Shown here piece after piece: positions 26,101 to 38,100 of a stretch of DNA of 64,000 nucleotides. The notes below the pieces were generated by a model, which saw only the letters and a program-made list of their open reading frames with translations, had not been told where the DNA came from and searched no databases. The position numbers were made by a program, and so were the translations under genes. Positions within the stretch are counted from its first letter, which is position 1, and every line of letters starts with the position of its first letter. Source of the DNA: Pampus argenteus (lineage: Eukaryota > Chordata > Actinopteri > Scombriformes > Stromateidae); assembly GCA_036937835.1 (NCBI GenBank), contig CM072868.1, positions 6,769,001 through 6,833,000 on the forward strand. Reading direction: 5' to 3'.

Positions 26101-29100
26101 ACACATGGAACAATGGCAACACAGCGTTGTAGTGACCTGACGGCTTGACCCAAGTTATAAAAGAATCTCACTTTCCTCCCTAGACTTTCCAACAAAGCTT
26201 TGTTCCCTGAAGGTCTCTACTGTCCTCTGGTCATCTGTTGCTTGCAGGGACCATCTCAGAGCCCTCTTTGTCATTTGGCGAAGAGGCCAAAGGGGTTTAG
26301 GTGAAAACGATGGGATTTGCATGTACATGTATGTGAGTGCAAGTGTGTTTGAGGAGGGTTTTCTGAGTTTCTTACCAAGTGGTTTCTTGTCAGCAGGTTG
26401 CTCAAGTTGTCTGAACACACTGTATTTGTCTCCAATATCTGGATTAAAAAAAAACATAAAGAAGAACAATGAGTAAAAATCACCTCCATCACCTGTAATA
26501 CGGAGGCAAGTATTACCTTAATGAGGTTAGGTATTGTCCAAGAGCAAAACAACACTGAAGGCACCCTGATTTACATCGCTTTGAAAATAGTTTCTACAGT
26601 TTAATGTTGCAGTAGGTAACTTTTAGGGATCGATATTATTTTTGAGTTAATACAAATTCTGTATTAGGTGGATGGAAAAGGATAATATTTCAGAATCTGA
26701 GAAGAAGTGGTTGCACTATTCCTCTGCTGTGTCATGGTGAAATGTGTGAAAAGATGAGTGATGAGACGTCTGAGGTGATGGTGTCGCTCTCTGCTTTCAA
26801 TCAATCATTAATCTCTATCTAGAAGGAGTGGGAGCTGAGTCATTCTCTATGTGGTTTAAAAGTCTGAAGAGAATATTTTTCCCATCTCAAACCTACTTTA
26901 CCAAGAGCAGCTTTAATGTATGAAATAAATGTGAATGTTTTTTGCTAAGGTTTCCCTAATTTTTTAATAGCAGACAGTTCCCAACATCCCATACACCCTG
27001 TGTGAGGTATAGAAAGTACCTGAGGCAGAGGGTGTAGGCTCTGCAGGCTGATCCACAGACAGCTGCTTGAAGACAGCATACTTATCAGAAGATGTGATGG
27101 AGGTAGAGGAGGAACCAGACACTGGAGTCAGCATGGCAGGTGCACTGCAGGGACACAATAGTTACAGTCACAAATCAGGCAGTGTCAGGTTTAAGAGTGG
27201 AGTTTAATCCCTGATTGAACATTCGCCCTGGGTTAAAAAAGTTTGGAGAGACTTTTCTTCTTTGTCATTCTCTGTAGGCCAAAACTATTATGGCGGTTAT
27301 GATACTGATGCAAGCTAATGAAACCTTTATCCATATAATTGCTTTATTAAAGGTGGTAGATACAATTAAAATACATTATACATCATAAAATAAATCACAT
27401 TTACACATTTCACTGTAACAAGGGTCAATCATATCAGTATTTGTCTACCACTGTACACTGTACATGTCTGGTACTTCAAATTAAAAGTCCATTTTATGAA
27501 GTTTTTAACTTTTCTTTTCTACTCTCATATCATACAAATATTCAGCCTCTCGTCTAATTAGATGACAATCTCAGAATTCTCATTTCTTTTGCTGAAACAG
27601 TTTTCAAGGCTGAAATATGAGCTTTTATAAAACTCCTACAGTATGTCTCTAAGATGGGAGATAATTTAGTTCTGCCTTCTCTTTGTTTTTCAATGGATAA
27701 TTGCCTTTCAGCTTCCTCTCAGTGAAAGGACAGTCTCGCCATATGGGCTTAGAAAAGTAATATAAAGACATGAGTTTATCTACCATCCACTGAAATTAAT
27801 TCATTAAGAGATGACCCAAACTCATTGTTATTCTGGGGAGGTTATTGCAAGATATTAAGAAAGTGTGTCTGACTGTATTGTTTCTAAGACAGGCAATACA
27901 AGGCACAAATATTATACAGAATACCTCTGCTATAAATAACCACTCAGGGCTGAATATTAGACCCTCATCACTGCAAACATCATTTCTTCAGAAAAGTAGA
28001 AGTAGTTGGAGCACAAAAGGGTAAGGTGAAATAATGAAGAATATTGAAGACACTGTATATATTTATTATGCATGTATATATATATATATATAAATTTAAC
28101 ATTAGGATCATAACAGCTGATGAAACTCACAAATTAAAACTTTCAGCTTTTAAAGTGATTGTTCATTGTGTCATTATTTCCTCTGTGCTCACACCTCTTA
28201 CCTGTTTTGGTGCTGCGATGCTATGCTGGTAGGAAAACTTGCACTTGAATCCCCCTGGAACTCAGTGAAGGCCTGGTCTCCTGCTCCTGGCTTTGGAGCT
28301 TCTTGGAAGTCCTGGAAATCGTCGTCGTCGGCTTTGGTCGCCTAAGACGAGTCGATGTGTTAGTGAGTGAGATGTGAGTTATGATCAATAACAGGGAAAT
28401 GCAGAACTAAAAGCATGGCTGTGATACCTGTGCAGGAGGAAAACTGGCAATAAAATTAGTGTTTGTGGGTGCTTGTGCTGGTGCTGCGGGTGTCATTGCC
28501 ATGACTGGTGGTGCAGGTGTGGGCATGGCCATGGAGACAGGGGGTTGGGTCATCATGGGCTGCTGGTGCTGGGGCATGACGGGAGCCATGGCCATGGCCA
28601 GGGCAGGTAGGTTGGGCACTGGTGGAGAAGGGAACTGACTGAGGATTTCCACATTCATTGCTGGGAGGCCACTCTGAAACAAAGGAAATTGATTTTAGGC
28701 ATAAGGCTGGTCAACAAATCCAATGAAAAGGCAAAAAATGTAATATTTCATCATTTAATTAATTATAATGTTGTCAACAAAACGCAGATATAGATTTCAC
28801 ATGTAATAAAAGATCATTAGAGAGAGAGATGGCATTATGTACTCACTGAACTAGGAAAAAGGATGATGTTTGCATATAAATTATTCAGTAAAGGCAGATT
28901 CCTTCTGAACAGATGTCACTGGCAGACTACAATATTCAGTTCTACAGAGCAGAATGCACCTTGTTGTTTTAAGACTCTTGAAGATTTACATCACCACAGG
29001 TGTTATTATTCCTCGCATGGAAGCAGTGGCATGCAGTGTTTCGTGAGCTGCCTGTAGATTTGCATTCTCCCAGGAGTGTTGATGACAGGCTCGGGCTGAG

Positions 29101-32100
29101 GATGATAAGAAGCCTCCTGCCAAAGTTGGCTGAGGGGGGCTCAGCCATGTTTTCGACTAACAATGTTTCATGAGTCCTGGGCTAATTCACAGCTCTTATT
29201 CCCAGTTCCCACCTAACCTCAACTAATTTCAGTGTAGAGTTTGTGGCGAGGCGCCGTGGAAGCAATGGGAGGTGATTAGTGAAGAGGTTTTGAGTGGATA
29301 ATTAGTCTTGACGCCAGTGTTTACCTGCGCCACACCAATTAGTGCAAGTACAGTGTAGAGTTCCTCCTTGGTCAGCATGCCAGGTGTTGTGCGGTTGGCG
29401 GATGCCCAGATTTGCCCCAGCGCTTCCCTGGGAAGACCTGATGACATTAGTATTGGGTAGAGCTTGGCTGTGTCTATCCCTGCTGGAGTCATGGTGAATT
29501 CGAGAACTTTCTTGAACATTTCTGAGGACAGAGAAACAGAAACAAGAACATTCATGTATGTCTGAAATAAACAGCCATTAAACAGCCACTAAATTAAACT
29601 TGAGATCAGTACAGTGAAGTTTCATTTCCTTTCACAAAACACAGTTTAATGTCATGTTAATTTGAACACCTGGAACGTTATAATGGCTGTATTCATGTGT
29701 AAATGTTTACCTGGGACGAGGCTGTCATTGTAAATCCAAGCTGGCAGCATGGGCTGAATGTGCTCTTGTTGTGGGTACACGCCAACACCCGCTGTCACAA
29801 GCACAGAGAGACACACACACATACACAAATGCACATACACAGTTAGTTGTTGTAGCACAAGCCTTGCCCAGCATATGAATTACCAAGCCTCTTGGAAGCT
29901 GAGCCCTGCTGGTATCCAACTCAACAAAATGATACACCTGATGTCTGGAAGGCTCAGTGAAGATGTAATGCTCCCCTGCACTGAATCACTAGCATCCTGC
30001 CACATCAGATATCAATAAATCTGTTTGTTGGCTTTCTCTAACTTCAAGGAGAGGGTAGAATGTGTTTGTCTTGTAAGAAAAATAGCTAAAAGTCCAATTC
30101 ATCTGATGACAGTAATCAACAGATCAATTAAGTTATTTTTCTTGCAAATAGAAAAAAAGCTATGGCTTGTTTGAGTCCCTCATGTTTACTCAGGCAGCTA
30201 CTTTTAACATAATATTCCCCTCAGAGTGTTAAGAAGTTAAATTAATCTTATTACAAATCTGCACGGTGTCCATGAGGAGCCTCTATATTTCCCTCGATGA
30301 CATCGAGGACACAGACAAACAAATAACAGCACAAAGGAGTAGCAGAGTAGCATGCACAATCAGCCTTGGATTACGTTTGGGCCCCAGTGACACCTGCCAA
30401 TCCATGCGCATCCTGTTAGACCAAAGCAGTCAGCATGCACCAGAGGTTGTTCTCTGAGATGGTGTTACACAGCAAGGGAACAGACGGCAGCTTATTGAGT
30501 CAGCAGGTATTACCCCAGAACAGACACAGTCCATTTCCACATTTTGTGCAGAGAGTGCCAACATGAGAAGGCCCTTTAATGAGATTTGACCTGAAGTAAT
30601 GGAGGTATAAAGCGGGCAGAAATAAGAGCAGAAACTTGGCTTGGAGAGGAAGAGAAGACACCAAGCGGGGAGCCTAAAAGACACTTCATTAAAATCTCAG
30701 AGGTGAAGAAAATGTGTGATTTCATCTCAGGCTGCGAATAAACCGATTATGATCCAAAGAAACAAGAGATTAAGATGTTGCAAGAGGAACAGAATTATGT
30801 TATGGTTGAAAAGAGTGAAAATATTTACCCGAGGACAGAAATAAAACTACTGCCTAGAGGTGGTGTTAATACTGCAGCAAAGCAAGGGAGAGAAGAAGAA
30901 GCTGTGAATGTCTAATAAACAGGCACTTCTCTCACCACTGTCACTACTGGTTTGAGGGGACGAGTCAGCAGCTGATGGAGGCTCACTGGGAGCTGACACC
31001 GGCGCCTCAGGCAGCCTTTCAGTGACGAAGACAGAACTCAAGTCCCCAGAGACTGCAGCCCAGTTCCTGGCTTTAGTGCTGGACTGAAACTGGGCTGAAA
31101 CTTTAGATCTAGGAACCATTTCAGCCAAAATCTGCTTGGATTTAAAGCTAACCTGGGCCATCTTATCACCCGTAAGATCACATGAGGAGAATAGCTTCTC
31201 TTCCAAGGACGGGCCTAGAGGGGTGAATGAGGAACAAACTTCTTGATAACACAATTTAGAGCTATACACAGAAATTAGGAAATTTTCATCTTTTGCTCAC
31301 TATAAATTAGCAATTTCACTTGCTGCCATACTCATACAGTGTGTATTTTCTGCACTGTACAAGAGATTTTGTTCTATCGTTGCCCTGCACATAGTGTGTT
31401 AATCCTGTATAACCAGATTAATAATTCAATTTTCTTGACAAATTAACCACATCAAATTTCTGATGCAATATGCATTTATGATTCTGCAGCATCTTCTCAT
31501 GTTGCAGGCAAACAATCTAATCTTCTTACTCCAGATGCCAAACAACGAGGTCAGAAATGTCTCAAAGGATTTGGATGACACTTGATGGCGAGCTAGGTGT
31601 TGCAAGTGTCCCATCACTCATAGTCTAGAGGCCGAGAGCTGTCACAAAGCAGCTGCTCAACCAGAAGATTAGACAACAGATAACACATGAGTTACTGCCT
31701 TGTGTCAGTGCACCCTGCGCAAATATTGGGTACAAATATCACGTTTAAAACTCTCTACATGCTCTCATTTCTAATGATAAAGGGCTGGGCAATATATCGA
31801 TACAGTGATATGAGACTAGATTTTGTCTTTTTTCTAAAGGCTGCATTACAGAAAAGTGATATGATTTTCTGAACTTACCAGACTGTTCTATTATTTGCTT
31901 TTACCCACTTAGTTATTATATCCACATTACTGATAATATTTACCAACATTCTCATTGTGTAAATATTTTGTGGCCATTCATACAATATCAATACAATATC
32001 ACCCAGCCCTATGATCAAGCAAGTTAGGTTTCTTGCAGGTTAAGCATTCTTGCTACTTGCTGAGTTTGTGGCATCTGGTAGCTTTAAAAGTTTAGTTAAT

Positions 32101-35100
32101 GAGGCCATCTGCTGTGCTGGCTGCATGCTCTCACACTGCAACAAAGGCCGAGACCAAACCAAAATCTGGAGGCACCAGTAAAAAAAACATTCAGCATCAG
32201 CAATAAAGGCAGCACTACAAATAAAAAAAATTAATTAATTCAAAATGTAAATGGTTGACTATAAATTTAAATTATGAGGATGAGAGGGGAGGTGTCAAAA
32301 GAAGAGTTACCTTGAAACGTAGATTGGGAGCTGGTGCTGTTGACAGAGTGTTGGGTGGCAGTGGGAATAGACACAGAAGCAAGGAGGGACTGAGGGACGG
32401 AGGAGGAGGAGGAAGGGGGTGAAGGTTGGACTTGGGCCTGAGAGGAGAGGTTGAAGTTTGTGGAAGGGAAGGAGTTTACAGGACCCTGAACAAAGTCACT
32501 AAACTCGTCATCTTCCCCAGTGAAACCTGTCTTGTGAGAAGAGGACAGAGGCTGGACGTGGGCCTGAGAGGAGAGCCCGAAGGTGGAGGAGGTGGGGAGG
32601 GAGGCAGGGGCATCTAAAGGCCCCTGAAAGTCACTAAACTCATCATTGTCCTCTGTTAAAGCTGGAGGGAGGGAGTGAGTGGTGACAGACGGGTGTGACG
32701 GCGATGAGTCTGCAAAAATGAACAAATAATGATAATGGCTCAACACATGACACACACTCACACAATGGAGAATGAATTATTGCAAGAGTGAGATGAAGAC
32801 TATTTTGTGCAAGACGATAAACTGTAGAACAGCACCTTTGAACAAAATCCTGCTGTGCAGCATTTTATCAATAATTAGTGGTGGGCTGTTAACGGTGTTA
32901 ACGCACTGCGATAATGTGAGACTCTTATTGAGCGATATAAAAAATACAGCCGTTAATCTATTATCAAAATTGGGTTTGGAGCTTCAGGGAAAATTCATTT
33001 TTAAGAAGCCTCCCGATGGTGGCATCGACAAGACTGAGGTTGTGTGCACCTTATGCAATGCAGAATTGGTTTACTGTAGGAGTTCTTCCAGTCTCAAATA
33101 CCACCTGAACCTAAAGCATCCCTTTGCTATAAACAGTCAGTGATGCATTTTGCAAACTGATGCATTTTGGCTCCTGTTATAATACATCCCCTGGCTTAAG
33201 AAACCCGTTCTCAAAGACTTACTTTCGGTCTGAATGAGCCATTTTAATCTAGATTGATTTCAAGATTTCAGTTAGATTAATCTAGATTAAAATAATAATT
33301 AATCTATGCCCACCACTATTTTATATTAAATACAATACTCTTCAATGAAACTAACTATTAATGGTGTTTCTGACACAGATACAAAGATTAAGACGCTACT
33401 TAAAAAATGAGCATAAGAACAATGATAGGTGCACAGATGAGGTGAGAGACTGAGGAAAAATAATGGGATAAAAAAAGATGATCAAGAAATGTCCTAATTT
33501 GGCTCGTCTGGCTGCCAGCTGGGCTGCTGACCTGCCTCTAATCTAGTTATTGTTCCTAAATGGAGGTGTATCTACAGGGATACAGAGGGCACATCTGCTG
33601 ATGGAGAGGAACAACGAAAACAATCCTGGAGATTACAGCTAAAAACGTTTATGCGAGGGTACCTGGCTTCTTGGTCTGTGATGATGGAGTGGGGTGCATT
33701 TTCGCGTCTCTGCTGAAACCGTCCAGGTTGCCTTTGATCGCCTCCAAGGCATCATCCCGGCTTTTCTCCCCTGTCTAAGAGCAAAACAACAAAGTATGGA
33801 AAAGCACAGTGCCAAAAAAAATAGCGCGATAAACAGGATGTGGAGAGACTCACCTTGGGTTTGACACTACTGAGCAGCCTCAGCTTCTGTTTCTGCTCCT
33901 CAAATTGTCGTCTTTTCCTGTCCTCCTCCAGCATCTTCTGCTGCTGCTCCAGGCGTTTTCTATGTGTTAGATAGAACAGAGTAGAGTACAGACATTACAT
34001 GGAGACGGAAGTAAATCATTTTCTAAAAATTGGTTGGGACCAAAGGAAAAAATTATTTTTTATTTTTAATATTTACACAATTGAAAGGTGAAGATACACA
34101 CACACAAAGTAAATAAAATTTTCAGTATTTTTTAGGTATTTTTCTCTTTACTAGAAGGTAGAGAGATAAGAATCAATAATCAACCATTATTGAAGAATCA
34201 ATATATGTAAAGAAACTACCCAGACAAAAAAAGGAGAGATGAACTATATAAAAATATGGTATCTTTTACATTTCAGCACAAAATATTTACACAAATGTAC
34301 TTCAAGCAAACAGACACGAAGAAGAACGATGATGTTGAAATGTAAAGATGTCTTACTGGTGCTCCTCAGCCATTTGTTTCTGCATGTCTGCTGTATACTG
34401 GGGTCCAGCAGGTCTCATACCCATAAACTGTGGCTGGCCCAAAAACTGCATCCCAGGGGTCTGCATCCCAATAGCCATCCCGCCCTGTTAGACACAACAA
34501 ACATACAGACAGCAGCTCAGAAATCTCATTAGTATTCAGGCAGTCACACTTCTTTCACTCTCTATTAAATGCTCTCACAGAGGGAAAGCAATGCAACTCA
34601 GAATGACGTTAATGGACTAAAGTCTTGTTAAAAAATGACTAGGCTGCTATAAATTCCTGTTAATGTGCTGATATTACAAACATTTTGAGAGCAGATGAAT
34701 TTTTGGAGCAAACAGGAGCCCAGAGGAGCCCTTAACCTCGGCCTCCACTTGAATGAAATCAATTAAATCAATACAGCACTGTTTCACTATTATGTATTCA
34801 TCAATAGTCATTACACATGAGTTTATTAAAAATGCAGATATCTGAAGCTCTAAGGGACTAAAAAAAGCAAATAAATAAACAATAAGTATACCGTGTTTTC
34901 CGGACTATAAGGCACACTTAAAATACCTTAATTTTCTCAAAAATCAGCTAAGTAAAAAAATCAGCTATTTACTGAACAGCTAAGTAACAGCAACAAGACT
35001 GATTCGGATTATGTCGACAGAGATCAGAGCATGTTTATTGATCACCCAACTGTTAAACTCAGACACTGAAGATGAAGAATTTGATGCATTTGTGGAAGAG

Positions 35101-38100
35101 GAATGAATTGAAAAAGTGAGTATATTGTTTTGTATTTTATGTGTTACAACTGAACAAAGTTTAGAGTTATTGTGAATGAGTTAAATCAAGTTTGACTTAT
35201 CTGACTATTTTGTTTTGCTTAATGCGCCTTATAATCCAGTGCGCCTTATGGTCCAACAAATACGATAAACTACTATCTCTCCAACATTAAAACACACACA
35301 GATACACAAACTCACCTGCATCTGCATTGCACCTGGAGGCATCTGTCCCCCAAAGTTCATTCCCATCATGCCCTGCATGTTAGGCTGCATGACCTGAACC
35401 ATAGGGAAGCCCTGCTGTTGCTGTTGTTGGTGTTGCTGTTGCTGCTGCTGCTGCTGCTGCTGCATGGGCACCATGCCTGAAGAAACACACACACAAACAC
35501 TGGTATGATAAACTGTAGACACGGTGAAAAATGGTGTAATTAATTAATGTTTGAAGTGTGACAGTACGCCAATTTAAAGAACACTGAAGAAAAGTTAATA
35601 GAGTCTAGAGTTTGAAAAAAAAAAAAGCTTCCAGTGTGTGGACATAATTCAGTATTGCAAATCAATTCCCTGGGCAGCAGAAAAAAAGACAGAGGGCTCA
35701 GCAACAACCAAATCTGTTTTCTGGTGGCTGCTGTGACAGCTTGGAGCAAAACAAGAGGAGTGAGAGTGGGGAGAGTATGTGTTTGTTTTCACAGATGCTG
35801 TGTAAGCTTGACAGCCTGAGCTGAGCAGCCAGCTGGAGCTTCCAGATGATTCACCGTGTTAGAGCTCAACCGGTGCTGAATAAGTGGCTAGTTTAGGAGG
35901 CTGCACACATTATAATTTGTCTGACTAAAATGACATTGCTAACGGGAGCATGTAATGACCCCTGAGAGACACTTGTCCCAGTGGTTTGTGGGTGGTTTTA
36001 CGAGAGCGTTACTGCAAAGTCAACAGCCTATATATGACGAGCATGTGCAGCTAAATGATAGTACATCTGAGGCCCACCATGCAAGGTATGAGCACCAATG
36101 TGACATTACACTGCTGCCTCATTATTAACACCCCACAGCATCAGTGACAATATCATGTTGTGGGTTTTAATCTGAATTTGCACTCATTTTAAAATAAATA
36201 TTTCATTGTTCAGTTTTAATGTAACCCTATCACGCTTTAAACATCAAGACAGAACATGACAACATATGGATGGTTAGTGTCATTTTTTCTTATGAACTTG
36301 TAACTTGTAAAGTTTTATCCTCCCTTACTCATAAAATACTGACATAATAAGTAAACAGCCATCTGGTCCAATGTATTTGTTTGGTTTCATGTTTAAACTG
36401 CTAAATTAAATCATACTGATTGCATACAAATTCAGAAAAACAAAGAAAGCAAACTATTTCCGTTCAGTTTGTTAGCTTTGAATGAAATGGGGAATATCCC
36501 AAAAAGCTGTGAGGAAGAAATTAGGTGATAATGCTGAGAGTGACTCACCTTGCGGTGGTCCCAAGCCCCCTCCAACAGGATACATAAAACTAAAGGGAAA
36601 AAATGAAAAACAGGTTATGAGATTAAAAGGTTAAAGTCATGAACATTTTACTGTACATGACATGACATCTCGATTTGAACTGATGATGTGAGAAACAGTA
36701 TCCTGTCCTCTGCAGCCTACAATGCAAAGTAAGATTCAGCAATGAGACATCTCACCAACAATAAGGCGACATTTAACTATTTTTAGGAGACAGGGAAAAC
36801 TGAATCCTCAGCTGTCTCTTTTTTAGAATGGTAACACATTTATACTGCATGCAAAAAGCTGTATGGTTTTTGCTTAACACTGCATGGGATTAGCATAAAA
36901 TGAGCATGTTTGTAAAGGAGAGATTTGCAGGTATCCGTAGAGGTCAAGGGTCCCTTTTGAAAAATGGCCATGCCAGTTTTTCCCCCCGCTAAAATTTTGC
37001 CTAATTTTGGAGCGTGATTTGGAGCATTATTAATCCCCCTTCCTGACAAGCTAGCGTACCAACGGATGCCTTCTAGTTTCATATACGAGTATCTTCACTC
37101 TAGCTTTAGATATTCTGAAGTCACAGCAGCTTGGTCTATGCTGAGAAACAAGAAGCCTCTGAGAAATAATTAGAAGAAGGCTCTACAACTTGCCAAGTCT
37201 CTCCCTCCTCAGCAGAGCCGACACACACAGGCCTTCAGCTGTTTGTGAAATAACTTATTAAAACCCAGTTTCTCAGGCTGGAACTGATGATGCAGAGACA
37301 AACAGAAGAAAGAGCCAGCTGGGTTTCTGTAACTCAGACTTACTTCAAGCTAGGCCCGAGTATTACTAAGCCAATGGGTGAGCAGCATTATAACGCCGTT
37401 AACCGCAGTACTGACACAACTGTGCTAACAAAAGAGATGCAAGAGCAGGCAGTAGCTAAATAGTTTTCACTGCCAATTAACTTTGCAATTATTTAATTAA
37501 CCGGTGAATTTTATCTTAAAATTAATCTTATCATTATCCAGTTGATGATGAAAATAAGCATTAGTTGCTTTTAATGATGCATCAGAGCATTGTAGGCTTT
37601 TTCAGCTTATTGTTTTGGTGTAACAGTCAACAACTGTTCTGGTTCACTCTCACTGCTCTCATCAGTGTTAGTTTTCAGCAGCAGTCAAAAAAAGATGCTG
37701 TTCATATATTGAATATGATGATATGAAAACCTTCCTAGTGGCATTTCTAATGTTTAAATTGATACAATGATTTAATTGAATTTGTTTTGCTGAATCATAA
37801 TTTTAAAAAACTTTTTTTTTAATTTGACTTATAGGCAAACAAAAGATTAACCTCCACAAAGTACTGATATAATCTGACTGCATTATCTTCAGAGATGAAT
37901 CATCTCTCACATCTGCTCCCTGTAAGATTTGCAGCTTAAAAAAGCTTTTACAGGAGCACTATAGCACTGCTGACCACCATTTTGAAGCAAATAACAGGTC
38001 ACAGTTGAGCAGATTAACATTGACGGAGATAAGCAGTGACAGCAGCTGTGGTCACCAGACGGGCCTGATACTTTGTAAAAGACCTACAATCATCCAACAG

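Larger units (their letters stand above)
24645..26375 (-). other. synrg intron 14
   Basis: No exon is seen. The intron carries two dispersed repeats: a TTTTCCGGACTATA-type element from 25199 and a nearly complete family-1 copy at 25415-25629. Confidence 0.55.
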
